Source of the DNA: CAWBFD01 sp963788115
Lineage (GTDB): Bacteria; Actinomycetota; Thermoleophilia; Solirubrobacterales; 70-9
NCBI GenBank assembly: GCA_963788115.1
Contig: CAWBFD010000003.1
Coordinates: 408,573-472,572, forward strand
Length of the DNA stretch: 64,000 bases
Reading direction: 5' to 3'
Shown: positions 9,800 to 17,836 of the stretch, in pieces
Layout of the letters: every line of letters begins with the position of its first letter
Numbering within the stretch: the stretch's first letter is position 1
Made by a program: the position numbers and the translations under genes
Notes under the pieces: generated by a model
The model's database searches: none
Told to the model about the DNA's origin: nothing
Seen by the model: only the letters and a program-made list of their open reading frames with translations

Positions 9800-10896
9800 G
9801 CCGGTCTCCCGAAGAGCCCCAGCGGACGCACCGCGAGCACCGCGACGACCAGCCCGAAGGTGAGCAGGATCGAGTAGTTGGTGAGGTCGGTGTCGCCGAA
9901 GATCAGGTAGACGTCGCCGTATGAGTTGACCAGCCCCAGGGCGAGCGCGCCGATCGCGGCTCCGCCCAGACTGCCCATGCCGCCGATGATCACGACGATC
10001 AGCGCGTAGAGGAGGAACTGGGTGTCCGCGCCGGGTTGGAGCGCCGAGAACGAGCCCCCGAGGACGCCTCCGAGGCCGGCGAGGAAGGAGCCGATGAAGA
10101 AGGCGATCGCGAACACCACAGGGATCTTGATCCCGAGCGCCGCGACCATGTCTCTGTCGTCGACCCCGGCCCGGGTGATCAGGCCGAAGCGGGTCTTCTT
10201 GATCATCAGCCACAGGCCGAGCCCAACGGCGAGAGCGATCCCGCCGACGATCACCAGGCGGAAGAAGCCGAACTGGGTGTCGAACGGCAGTGACAGGCTT
10301 ACCGGCCAGGAGGCGGGCACCTGGATCTCCTGGGCAATGCCGCCGAAGTGGGCCAGCATCTGGTCCGCGATGATGACCGCGATCGCGATCGTGATCAGCG
10401 CCTGGCGCAGCTCCTGGCCCTGGTTCCAGCGCAGGAACACCTGGTAGATGATGAGCCCCAGCAGGCCGATCGCGAGCGAGGCCAGCACCAGCGGGACGAG
10501 CCATCCGACGAGGTCGTACTCCACCGCGCCGCCGCCCCCTTCTCCGCTGACGCTCAGGTCCAGGCCGCCCCCCGTTTCCTCGGCGAACCAGCTCTCCTGC
10601 ATCTCGAACGCGAGGTAGCCGGCCAGCAGGTAGAAGGCCCCGTGCGCCATGTTCACCACCCGCATCAGCCCGAAGATCAGGGTCAGGCCGCTGGCGACGA
10701 CGAAGAACAGGGCGGCGAGCGTGAGGCCGTTCAGCGTGACGGTGAAGAACAGGCTGAAGTCGTCGGCCGCCTTGACGACGAGCCAGCCGAGGATCGCGCA
10801 GCCAAACGCGCCGGCGATGATGAGGCCCAGCGACGGGCGGGCTCTCCGCGGCGTAACGGCACCCCCCGGGAGTGCCGCTCGCTCCTCAGCTCCCAT
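9796..10896 (-). CDS. livH: Branched-chain-type ABC permease LivH
   Basis: 366 residues, ATG at 10896. The family core is clear: GLTLIFGLMRVVNMAHGAFYLLAGYLAFE, GLITRAGVDDRDMVAALGI and VIIGGMGSLGGAAIGAL. A 30-residue hydrophilic insertion (about 90-120, SWFAEETGGGLDLSVSG) sits between the second and third membrane spans and is longer than usual. It is the first gene of an eight-gene operon, and its start codon is only a couple of bases from the predicted transcription start. Confidence 0.92.
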   Translation of the reverse strand: MGAEERAALPGGAVTPRRARPSLGLIIAGAFGCAILGWLVVKAADDFSLFFTVTLNGLTLAALFFVVASGLTLIFGLMRVVNMAHGAFYLLAGYLAFEMQESWFAEETGGGLDLSVSGEGGGGAVEYDLVGWLVPLVLASLAIGLLGLIIYQVFLRWNQGQELRQALITIAIAVIIADQMLAHFGGIAQEIQVPASWPVSLSLPFDTQFGFFRLVIVGGIALAVGLGLWLMIKKTRFGLITRAGVDDRDMVAALGIKIPVVFAIAFFIGSFLAGLGGVLGGSFSALQPGADTQFLLYALIVVIIGGMGSLGGAAIGALALGLVNSYGDVYLIFGDTDLTNYSILLTFGLVVAVLAVRPLGLFGRPA

Positions 10897-10904
10897 GATC
10901 CGCG

Positions 10905-10933
10905 AGCTTATGCCCGCCGTGCGGCGCTGTCAA
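10905..10933 (-). promoter_or_regulatory. Near-leaderless promoter of the liv/Tm-1 operon
   Basis: On the minus strand TTGACA (10933-10928) and TAAGCT (10910-10905) are separated by 17 bases. The start point would fall near 10898, two bases before the livH ATG (10896), leaving no room for a ribosome-binding site. This suggests a leaderless message, which is common in actinobacteria. Confidence 0.55.
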
Positions 10934-10958
10934 TATGCCCGCTTTCCGCTGCTGTTAA

Positions 10959-10980
10959 GCATAAGTTAGGGAAGTTATGC
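10959..10980. promoter_or_regulatory. Inverted repeat upstream of the liv promoter
   Basis: GCATAA (10959-10964) and TTATGC (10975-10980) are perfect arms around a 10-base spacer, in an AT-rich patch that stands out from the surrounding GC. It lies 26 bases upstream of the -35 box, a position suited to an activator. No regulator gene is adjacent. Confidence 0.35.
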
Positions 10981-11044
10981 GCCACTGCGACCAAAAGCCT
11001 CGACCAGCTTTGAACTAAAGGTTTCGGGCCCGGCCGAACGCTCC

Positions 11045-14000
11045 TCAGCGCCGCCTGTTCCGCTTCACCTTGAGCGTCGCCGTCACCGCCTCCTTGCCGG
11101 CGTTGGCGGCGTCGGCGGTGAACCTCAGCGTGATCCGGTCCCCGGCGGCCGAGCGCTTCGGCTTCAGAGTGAACCGCGCCTGAGTCGAGGCGTCGACCCC
11201 GAGGGTGGGCGCGGTCCGGCAGGCGGCGCCGATCATCCGCACCTTCCTCCTCGGCGCACTCACGCACAGCTCCACGTCCTGGGCGGCGGACTGGCCCTCG
11301 TTGGTGACCCTGAAGGTGAACCTGGCCCGCTGGCCGACCTTCACCGAGTCGCGCCGAGGCGCCACCGAGCCGTCGAGGGCGGGTGGGCCACCGACGTCGG
11401 GCTCGATCGTGAACTCGACCTGGTTCGTGGCCTCGACGTTGCCCGCGACGTCCGTGGAGCGATACTCGATCAGGTAGTCGCCCTCGTCGGAGACCGTGAA
11501 GGGCGCGGTGTACGGGAGCCAGCCGTCGTCGCCGCTCACGTCGACGGTGCCGACCATCCCGGACCACTCGCCGTCGCCGAAGCCGGAGTGGACCCTGCAG
11601 ACGAAGGTCCAGGCGCCCTCCTCCTCGAAGGTGTGCGAGACGGGCGGGCCGCCTGGATTGACGGTACCGTCCGTGACTTCGAAGATGTCGGGGCCAGCGG
11701 GGTCGGGGTTACCGCCGGGCGGGACCAGCCAGACGTCGTGCGGGAACTGGGCCTCGGGCTCGTCGAAGTTCCAGGTGACCTCGTCGCCGAGCGCGGCCTC
11801 GACCTGGTCGGGCTCCCAGGTCGCACCCTGGGCGAAGACGTCATGGCTCTGCGGGCCTCCGCCGCCCTCGGGATTGATCCGGTACTCGGTGACGTCGACG
11901 CCGGAGGCATCCTCACCAGGATCCTCGGCCGTCAGCGTTACCTCGACCGGGCCGTCGTAGGCCGCCACCGGGTCCGCACCGTTAAGCTGCACGTCGGTCT
12001 CAGGCGGCGTGGTGTCATCGCCGGGGCACGGTTCCCGGTCGGGCTCGACCGTGACCGAGTGGAAGCTCGCCGTCGGCTGGCCCGCTCCCGCCTGGGTCGA
12101 TGCGGTCGCGTAGATGCCGATCCGTGGCTCCGTGAGGTAGCCGAGGTCGGTGACTCCGATCGACGTCCAGTCGGTGCCGTCGTCGGAGAACTGCGACTCC
12201 AGGCTGGTCCCGTCGGTCGAGACGAAGCGGATGAAGTACGTGTTCGGCAGCGCGCCAGCCCCGACCGTGCCGTTGAACGTGTCGCCGCCGGCGTCCTCGG
12301 TGATCAGCTCGAAGTTGCGGGCGCCGTTCCAGACCATGCCGGTCTTGATGTAGTTGTCGTCGTCCGTGTAGATCATGAGGCCGGCGTTCTGGAAGTTCTG
12401 GGTCGGCTGCCAGGTCATCTCCGCGGTGAACATCCACGGCTCGATCCCGAGGGACGGGTTCTCCTGGAGCACGATGTTCGGCAGCCCGGTCTGGCCGCCG
12501 AAGATGTCGAGCGGGGCGGAGACGATGTTCAGGGAGCCGTCCTCGACCGACAGGCGCGTGGCGTCCTCGCGGATCACGGTCCACAGGTCGCGGTTGAGCT
12601 CGGCGTCCTCGAAGTCGTCCGAGAGCGAGGGTCCGCAGGGGACCTCACCCGTGGCGTTCACGGTCACCGTGTCGGTGGTCTCGCCGGCGGCGTCGGTGAC
12701 GGTCAGGGTGACCTCGTAGGTGCCGACCTCGTCGTAGGTGTGGACGGGGTTGACCTCGGTCGAGCTCTCGCCGTCGCCGAAGTCCCACTCGTAGGTGGGC
12801 GGATCCTCGGCGCCGCGGTCCGAGAGCTCCCCGGTGAGCTGGACCTCGAGCGGCGCCGCGCCGGAGGTCGGGGTCGCGCTCGCTTCGGCGAGCGCCGGGA
12901 GGCCGCCGGTGCGCTGCTCGATCCGGTAGAGCCCGGAGTCGGGGTTGATCCCGGTCGCCGCGAAGTTGAAGTTGTTGCCCCACTCGATGATGTAGAGCGC
13001 CCCGTCGGGGCCGAGCTCGATGTCGTGCGGATGGCGGAAGTCCTCGTTCGGCATGAACTCCTCGCTGGTCACGTAGTCGCCGTTCTGGTCGAGGGTCGTG
13101 GCCATCATCAGGTTGCGGGTCCAGTCGCCCCAGAAGAGCTTCCCGTCGAAGTACTCGGAGAGCTTCACGTCGGAGTCGAGCCCGGGGTCGAAGTGGTAGA
13201 CGGGGCCGCCCATCGCCGCCCGGGCGCCCGACGCCGGGATCTCCGGGAACTCGGGCGAGGAGCCGTACGGGTACCAGATCAGCGGCTCGCTGACCGGGGG
13301 CAGGGTGTCGATCCCGGTGTTGAGCGGGGAGTCGTTGGTGGGGCCGTTCTCGCAGTCGTACTGCTCGCCCGAGGTGCCGGTGGCGTAGTCGTACTCGTAG
13401 TAGCCCTGGCCGGCGAGGCAGAACGGCCAGCCCATGTTCGCGGCCTCGCGGATCTGGTTGATCGTGTCGTAGCCGCGGGGGCCGCGGGGGTTGGTCGCGC
13501 AACCGCCGCCGTTGGCGGGGAAGCAGTCGTTGCCGGCGTCGGGGCCGACCTGGCCGAGGTAGACCCAGCCGGTCTCGGGGTCGACCGTGAACCGGAACGG
13601 GTTGCGGAAGCCCATCGCGTAGATCTCCGGGCGCCCGAGGGCGGGGTCGTAGACGCCGCCGGGGAACAGGTCGTCGTACTGGCCCGAGGTGAACAGGTTC
13701 TGGTCGTCGACGGCGTAGGTCGAGTCGAGGCCGGGTGGGTCGGTGGGCTCGGCCGACTCGAGCGGGTCGATTCGGATCAGCTTCCCGCGCAGGTCGGCGG
13801 CGTTGCCCGCGGTGCGCCGGGCGTCGAAGGCGTGGCGGGCGTCCGCGGGGTCGCTGAGGGTGCAGCCGTCGGTGCCCGGTCCCGGCCCGCACTCGCGGGC
13901 GTCGATCGGGGCGTATCCGCCGGTCTGGAACGGGGTCGTGTCGTCGGCCGTGGTCAGGTAGAGGAAGCCGTCCGGCCCGAAGGCGAGCGAGCCCGCCGAG

Positions 14001-14335
14001 TGGCAGCAGGTGCGCCGCTGGTGGGGGATCTCGAGCAGGACCACCTCGGAGCTCATGTCGAGCGCTCCCACCTCGCCGGCCCCGGGGTCGAAGGTGAAGC
14101 GCGAGAGGTGTTGGGTCCCCATCTGGTTCTGGGGGCCGGGGACCGAGTAGTAGAGGTAGATGAAGTTGTTGGTGTCGAAGCTCGGGTCGAGGGCGATCCC
14201 GAGCAGGCCGTTCTCGTTGCGCCGGTGGACCGGGATCTCGCCGACGACGTAGGTCTCGTCGGTCCCCGGGTCATACATCTTCACCGCCGAGTTGAACGAG
14301 TCGAGCGCGCCGGCGCCGATCTCGATGAAGAACAC
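11045..14335 (-). CDS. Sorbosone/glucose-dehydrogenase-like secreted multidomain protein (3' part of split gene)
   Basis: 1096 residues. Domains in rough order: a beta-propeller of the PQQ sugar dehydrogenase (GSDH) type (about 1-480; HRRNENGLLGIALDPSF, CCHSAGSLAFGPDGFLY, DIELGPDGALYIIEWG); a PKD domain (YEWDFGDGE); a concanavalin-like DUF1349-type domain (about 575-775); an OmpL47-type beta domain interrupted by a plastocyanin-like insert with FPHDVW and FVCRVHSG copper-ligand candidates; and a C-terminal domain ending in a basic tail. It has no signal peptide of its own because it is the continuation of the ThuA gene upstream: a frame break at about 14346 separates ELAVA from DDGRVFFIE. The expected product is one exported protein of about 1400 residues acting on sugars or polyols. 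Confidence 0.85.
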   Translation of the reverse strand: MFFIEIGAGALDSFNSAVKMYDPGTDETYVVGEIPVHRRNENGLLGIALDPSFDTNNFIYLYYSVPGPQNQMGTQHLSRFTFDPGAGEVGALDMSSEVVLLEIPHQRRTCCHSAGSLAFGPDGFLYLTTADDTTPFQTGGYAPIDARECGPGPGTDGCTLSDPADARHAFDARRTAGNAADLRGKLIRIDPLESAEPTDPPGLDSTYAVDDQNLFTSGQYDDLFPGGVYDPALGRPEIYAMGFRNPFRFTVDPETGWVYLGQVGPDAGNDCFPANGGGCATNPRGPRGYDTINQIREAANMGWPFCLAGQGYYEYDYATGTSGEQYDCENGPTNDSPLNTGIDTLPPVSEPLIWYPYGSSPEFPEIPASGARAAMGGPVYHFDPGLDSDVKLSEYFDGKLFWGDWTRNLMMATTLDQNGDYVTSEEFMPNEDFRHPHDIELGPDGALYIIEWGNNFNFAATGINPDSGLYRIEQRTGGLPALAEASATPTSGAAPLEVQLTGELSDRGAEDPPTYEWDFGDGESSTEVNPVHTYDEVGTYEVTLTVTDAAGETTDTVTVNATGEVPCGPSLSDDFEDAELNRDLWTVIREDATRLSVEDGSLNIVSAPLDIFGGQTGLPNIVLQENPSLGIEPWMFTAEMTWQPTQNFQNAGLMIYTDDDNYIKTGMVWNGARNFELITEDAGGDTFNGTVGAGALPNTYFIRFVSTDGTSLESQFSDDGTDWTSIGVTDLGYLTEPRIGIYATASTQAGAGQPTASFHSVTVEPDREPCPGDDTTPPETDVQLNGADPVAAYDGPVEVTLTAEDPGEDASGVDVTEYRINPEGGGGPQSHDVFAQGATWEPDQVEAALGDEVTWNFDEPEAQFPHDVWLVPPGGNPDPAGPDIFEVTDGTVNPGGPPVSHTFEEEGAWTFVCRVHSGFGDGEWSGMVGTVDVSGDDGWLPYTAPFTVSDEGDYLIEYRSTDVAGNVEATNQVEFTIEPDVGGPPALDGSVAPRRDSVKVGQRARFTFRVTNEGQSAAQDVELCVSAPRRKVRMIGAACRTAPTLGVDASTQARFTLKPKRSAAGDRITLRFTADAANAGKEAVTATLKVKRNRRR

Positions 14336-14345
14336 GCGGCCGTCG

Positions 14346-15266
14346 TCAGGCGACCGCGAGCTCCATCGGGTTCTCGGTCTCGTCGTCGAGCGTCACCTTG
14401 GTCAGCGAGGCCTCGGTCGGCAGCCCGGCGCGGGCGGGGCCGCAGTCGCCGGGCTCCTCCCCGGCCGCCCACTCGAGCGCGCCGGAGATGTGGTCGAGGT
14501 AGCGCTGGTCGGACCAGGCCAGGGTGGCGCCGTCGGCGGCGTGGCCGATCGCGGTGTAGAAGTTGCGCCCGCCGTCGTAGGTGGAGCACCAGGCGATCGG
14601 GTGGCCGGGGCCGTGCTCGCCGCCGTCGTAGGTCGACTCGTCGACGGTGAGCAGGACGTGGACCTGCTCGCGGGGGTCGGCGTCGAAGTTGTACCACTCG
14701 TCGGTCCACTGGAACGAGGCCGGGAGCTCCGCGGTCGCCGGGTGGGTGGGGTCGGCGACCTCGACCGTCCCCTCCTGGATCGGCGGGTGGTTGTTGAACA
14801 GGCCGCCGCCCATCATGTCGCGCTTCCACGCCCAGGCCTTGTCGGCGTTGGCGTCGGCATGGATGCGGACGGCGCCGCCGCCGCTCTGGGTCCAGCGCTC
14901 GAACGCGGTCCGCTGGTCCTGGTTCAGGATCCCCTCGCCGTCGGTGTCGAGGAAGGCGACGACGTCGTAGTTGCGCAGGTTGTGGCTGGTGAAGTCGCCG
15001 GCGTCCTCGGAGTGGGTGACGTCGAAGTCCTCGGCCGCGGCCATCGTGTCGAAGGCGGCGTGGCCGGCGTTGATCGCGGCGGTGTGGCGGAAGCCGGTGG
15101 TGCGGGAGAAGACGAGCACCGAGTAGCGGCCGTCCCCGACTTGGGCGGTCGCGGTCCCGGGGGCCGCGGCGGAGCCACCCAGCGTCGATGCGAGCGCCAG
15201 TCCGCCCAGCAGCAGCGCCAGGGCCCAAATGGACCAAGTCCGCCGGTCCCACAACGTCGAAGTCAT
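14346..15266 (-). CDS. ThuA-domain secreted protein (5' part of split gene)
   Basis: 306 residues, ATG 15266 after a GGAGGAGGAT site. It has a signal peptide (about residues 1-42), then a ThuA domain (YSVLVFSRTTGFRHTAAI, YDVVAFLDTDGEGILN, GGGAVRIHADANADKAWAWKRD, PIAWCSTYDGGRNFYTAIGH), the trehalose-utilisation fold related to class I glutamine amidotransferases but with no obvious catalytic Cys triad. The C-terminus reads TENPMELAVA then TGA. Adding two bases in the C-run there would continue into PDDGRVFFIE of the next frame, so this is the N-terminal module of a ThuA plus sugar-dehydrogenase fusion. Its first 379 bases are duplicated at the start of the window. Confidence 0.88.
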   Translation of the reverse strand: MTSTLWDRRTWSIWALALLLGGLALASTLGGSAAAPGTATAQVGDGRYSVLVFSRTTGFRHTAAINAGHAAFDTMAAAEDFDVTHSEDAGDFTSHNLRNYDVVAFLDTDGEGILNQDQRTAFERWTQSGGGAVRIHADANADKAWAWKRDMMGGGLFNNHPPIQEGTVEVADPTHPATAELPASFQWTDEWYNFDADPREQVHVLLTVDESTYDGGEHGPGHPIAWCSTYDGGRNFYTAIGHAADGATLAWSDQRYLDHISGALEWAAGEEPGDCGPARAGLPTEASLTKVTLDDETENPMELAVA

Positions 15267-15271
15267 CCGAT
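14888..15271. repeat. 384-base near-identical repeat (second copy at 1-384)
   Basis: Positions 1-384 and 14888-15271 align without gaps and differ at only three bases (61, 308 and 309 in the first copy). The repeat covers the 5' end of a ThuA gene and its ribosome-binding site, and continues past the window edge. Upstream of the start codons the two copies diverge at once, apart from related operator motifs. Confidence 0.9.
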
Positions 15272-15322
15272 CCTCCTCCTCCCGAGGCGCTCTTCATGAG
15301 CGCCCGGCCGCCTGTCCCCCTG

Positions 15323-15359
15323 TTCCGTATTGCAGAAGGTTCCGTTCCGCAATGCGCCG
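15323..15359. promoter_or_regulatory. Tandem IclR-like operator at the ThuA/sugar dehydrogenase gene
   Basis: TTCCGTATTGCAGAA (15323-15337) and TTCCGCAATGCGCCG (15345-15359) are imperfect palindromes whose starts are 22 bases apart, two helical turns. The upstream one overlaps the predicted transcription start. The arrangement matches 403-431 and 22842-22877. Confidence 0.5.
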
Positions 15360-15362
15360 AGA

Positions 15363-15391
15363 TAGTTACACATCCGTTGCGCTGACGTCAA
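15363..15391 (-). promoter_or_regulatory. Promoter of the ThuA/sugar dehydrogenase gene
   Basis: Minus strand TTGACG (15391-15386), 17 bases, TAACTA (15368-15363). Transcription would start near 15356, inside the operator, leaving a leader of about 90 bases. Confidence 0.5.
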
Positions 15392-15475
15392 CCCCCGGGG
15401 ACAAGACCTGGCCACTTCCTGCCAACGCAGCCCCGGGGGCACGCGATCCCCTCCCGGTAACCTCATCGACTCCTG

Positions 15476-16483
15476 ATGCGCCGGAGACATGCGAAGGTGC
15501 TGCGCGCGGTGGCGGGCTGGGCGTCGGTTGGCGTCCTGCTGTTCGCCGGCTGCGGCGGAGACGACGACTCCTCGAGCGAATCGACGAGCCAGTCCGGGAT
15601 CCAGCAGGAGCCCGAGGCGGCCGCGGACCCGCCGCGCGCCGACTTCCCGGCGGCCGAAGGCCGCACCCTCCAGCAGCTCGCCGATCTCTCCCGGCCGGGC
15701 ACCAACTTCGGCCTCGCCACATCTCACTACGTTCCCGGGACGAACCGGCTCGCCTTCGGACTGCTCGACGGGAGCAACACCTTCGTCTACGCCCCCACCG
15801 CGGTCTACATCGCCCCGACGCCGGGCGACCCGGCACAGGGGCCCTTTCTCGCCCCCGCGGATTCGCTGGTGACCGAGCCCGCATTCCGCTCCAAGCAGGC
15901 GGCGCTGGAGGGGGACGCGATCGCCTCGATCTACTCCACCGAGATCCGGCTTCCGGGCCCCGGCCGCTACGCGATCCTCGCCCTGACCCGTGCCGGGGGG
16001 GAGCTCTTCGGCGCCACCTCCCAGGTCACCGCTCGCGCCAATGACACGATCCCGGCAGTCGGCGAGCGGCCACCCGCGGTGGAGACCGACACGCTGGAGG
16101 ACTCGGGCGGGGACATCTCCGAGATCGACACGCGCCAACCGCCGAGCGACATGCACGAGGTCAGCTTCCAGGACGTGGTCGGACAGGAGCCCGTCGCGCT
16201 GCTGTTCGCGACCCCCGCGCTCTGCCAGAGCCGGGTCTGCGGACCGGTCACGGACATCGCGGTTCAGCTCCAGGAGGAGTACGGCGACGAGGTCGAGTTC
16301 ATCCACCAGGAGGTCTATGTGGACAACGACGTGAACAAGGGCCTCCGCCCACCGCTCCGGGCGTTCAACCTCCACACCGAGCCGTGGCTGTTCACGGTCG
16401 ACGCCGACGGCCAGGTGGCGGCGCGCCTCGAGGGATCCTTCGGCGTCAACGAGTTCGAGCAGGCCCTGCAGGCGGCGCTCTGA
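15476..16483 (+). CDS. Thioredoxin-like lipoprotein
   Basis: 335 residues. A basic start and hydrophobic stretch end in the lipobox LLFAGC with Cys26, followed by an acidic Ser/Asp linker, so the protein is membrane-anchored on the outside. The C-terminal third looks like a thioredoxin fold: VALLFATPALCQSRVCGPVTD (a Cys-x4-Cys pair), VEFIHQEVYVD and a cis-Pro-like TEPWLFTVDADGQV. The middle part (about 60-200) resembles an immunoglobulin-like beta region. Partner and redox role are unknown. It is transcribed divergently from the ThuA gene and ends against the convergent glc operon. Confidence 0.75.
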   Translation: MRRRHAKVLRAVAGWASVGVLLFAGCGGDDDSSSESTSQSGIQQEPEAAADPPRADFPAAEGRTLQQLADLSRPGTNFGLATSHYVPGTNRLAFGLLDGSNTFVYAPTAVYIAPTPGDPAQGPFLAPADSLVTEPAFRSKQAALEGDAIASIYSTEIRLPGPGRYAILALTRAGGELFGATSQVTARANDTIPAVGERPPAVETDTLEDSGGDISEIDTRQPPSDMHEVSFQDVVGQEPVALLFATPALCQSRVCGPVTDIAVQLQEEYGDEVEFIHQEVYVDNDVNKGLRPPLRAFNLHTEPWLFTVDADGQVAARLEGSFGVNEFEQALQAAL

Positions 16484-16523
16484 GCGCCCCACCCACCGCC
16501 GCCCGACCCATACCCACCTCAAC

Positions 16524-16561
16524 TGGCGCCTCATGGGTCATATGCACCCATAAAGGCGCCA
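16524..16561. terminator. Bidirectional hairpin between convergent genes
   Basis: TGGCGCCT (16524-16531) pairs with AGGCGCCA (16554-16561), and inside it ATGGGT (16533-16538) pairs with ACCCAT (16546-16551). It lies between the lipoprotein stop (16483) and the glcF stop (16580) on opposite strands. Its loop side carries TATGACCCAT on the minus strand, also found in the repeat at 31050-31094. Confidence 0.65.
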
Positions 16562-16579
16562 GCCCAGAGGGTTGCGGGA

Positions 16580-17833
16580 TCAGGCGCCGTAGGCGCGATC
16601 GAGCACCTGCATCGTGTGGACCACCTCGAGCTCGGCCCCCTCGGCGGCGAGGTGCGTCCTGATCTGCGTCAGGCAGCCGATGTTGCCCGCGGCGACGAGG
16701 TCGCCCTCGGTGGCGAGCAGGTTGCGCGCCTTGCGGCGGCCGAGCTCGGCCGCCGTGGCGGGCTTCTCCAGGTTGTAGGTCCCGGCCGAGCCGCAGCAGA
16801 TCTCCCACTCGGCGGGCTCCGCGACCTCGTGGCCGGTCGCGGCGAGCAGCCGGCGCGGCGCCTCGCGGACGCCCTGCGCATGGGCGAGATGGCAGGCGTC
16901 GTGGTAGGCGATCCGGAGCGGCTTCGCCGGCGCCGGCGGGGCGACGAGGCCGAGGTCGTCGAGGAAGGCACTGACGTCCATGACCCGCTCGGCGAACGCC
17001 CGGGCCCGGGGCTCCTCGGCCTCGCCGGCGAGCACGAGCGGATACTCGCGCATGCCGGAGCCGCAGCCGGCGGCGTTGGAGACCACGGCGTCCACGTCGT
17101 CCGGGAACGCGCTCAGGTTGCGGCGTGCCAGGCGCCTCGCCTGGCGAGCCCGTCCCGCATGCATCGCGAGCGCTCCACAGCAGCCCTGCCCCGGGGGCAC
17201 GACCGTTTCGACGCCGTTGCGGGCCAGCACCCGCACGGTCGCCCAGCCGATCTCCGGGTCCAGGACCTGCTGGGCACAGCCCGCGAGCAGCGCGACGCGC
17301 GCCCGGCGCGCGCCCTCCGCGGGGACCACCGCCGGCAGCGGGCGCGCCGCCGGTAGCGACCGCGGCAACAGGTCCAGCATCGGCCGCAGCCGCTTCGGCG
17401 CCAGCCGGGCGAGCCGCCCGGCGGCCATCCCGACCCGGACCGCGGCGCGGAACCGGCGAGGGCTGGGCAGGGTGCCGTCGATCAGCGTCCGCTGGGCCCG
17501 CTCGGCCACCGGCCGGCTCCGCTGCTCCTCCGCGTGTGCGCGGAAGGCCGTGATCAGTTCCCCATAGGGGACCCCCGAAGGGCAGGCGGTCACGCAGGCC
17601 TGGCATCCCAGGCAGTTGTCGATCGGCTCGATCGCCTCGTCCACCCCGAGGCCCCCCTCGAGCACCTCCTTCATCAGGATGATCCGCCCCCGCGGCGAGT
17701 TCTCCTCCTCGCCCATGATCAGGTAGGTCGGGCAGGTCGGCAGGCAGAACCCGCAGTGAACGCAGCTGCCGATCGCGCCGGCCATCGCCTCTCCCTGCGC
17801 TCCGAGGCCCTCGAGTTGGATCTCGTGGTGCAC
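16580..17833 (-). CDS. glcF: Glycolate oxidase iron-sulfur subunit GlcF
   Basis: 417 residues. Two 4Fe-4S motifs are present near the N-terminus, CVHCGFCLPTCPT and CLGCQACVTACPSGVPYGE, followed by two CCG-type domains with CCGALAMHAGRARQARRLARRN and CCGSAGTYNLEKP. It passes electrons from the flavoprotein that oxidises glycolate to glyoxylate towards the membrane quinone pool. It starts 3 bases after the fused GlcD-GlcE gene stop, so both are made together. Confidence 0.93.
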   Translation of the reverse strand: MHHEIQLEGLGAQGEAMAGAIGSCVHCGFCLPTCPTYLIMGEEENSPRGRIILMKEVLEGGLGVDEAIEPIDNCLGCQACVTACPSGVPYGELITAFRAHAEEQRSRPVAERAQRTLIDGTLPSPRRFRAAVRVGMAAGRLARLAPKRLRPMLDLLPRSLPAARPLPAVVPAEGARRARVALLAGCAQQVLDPEIGWATVRVLARNGVETVVPPGQGCCGALAMHAGRARQARRLARRNLSAFPDDVDAVVSNAAGCGSGMREYPLVLAGEAEEPRARAFAERVMDVSAFLDDLGLVAPPAPAKPLRIAYHDACHLAHAQGVREAPRRLLAATGHEVAEPAEWEICCGSAGTYNLEKPATAAELGRRKARNLLATEGDLVAAGNIGCLTQIRTHLAAEGAELEVVHTMQVLDRAYGA

Positions 17834-17836
17834 GGG

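Noticed and set aside
11588..14650. 1020-residue plus-strand open frame opposite the sugar dehydrogenase gene
   Set aside because: It is rich in Val, Gly and Arg with no domain pattern; the opposite strand carries a clear multidomain protein. High GC makes such antisense frames common.
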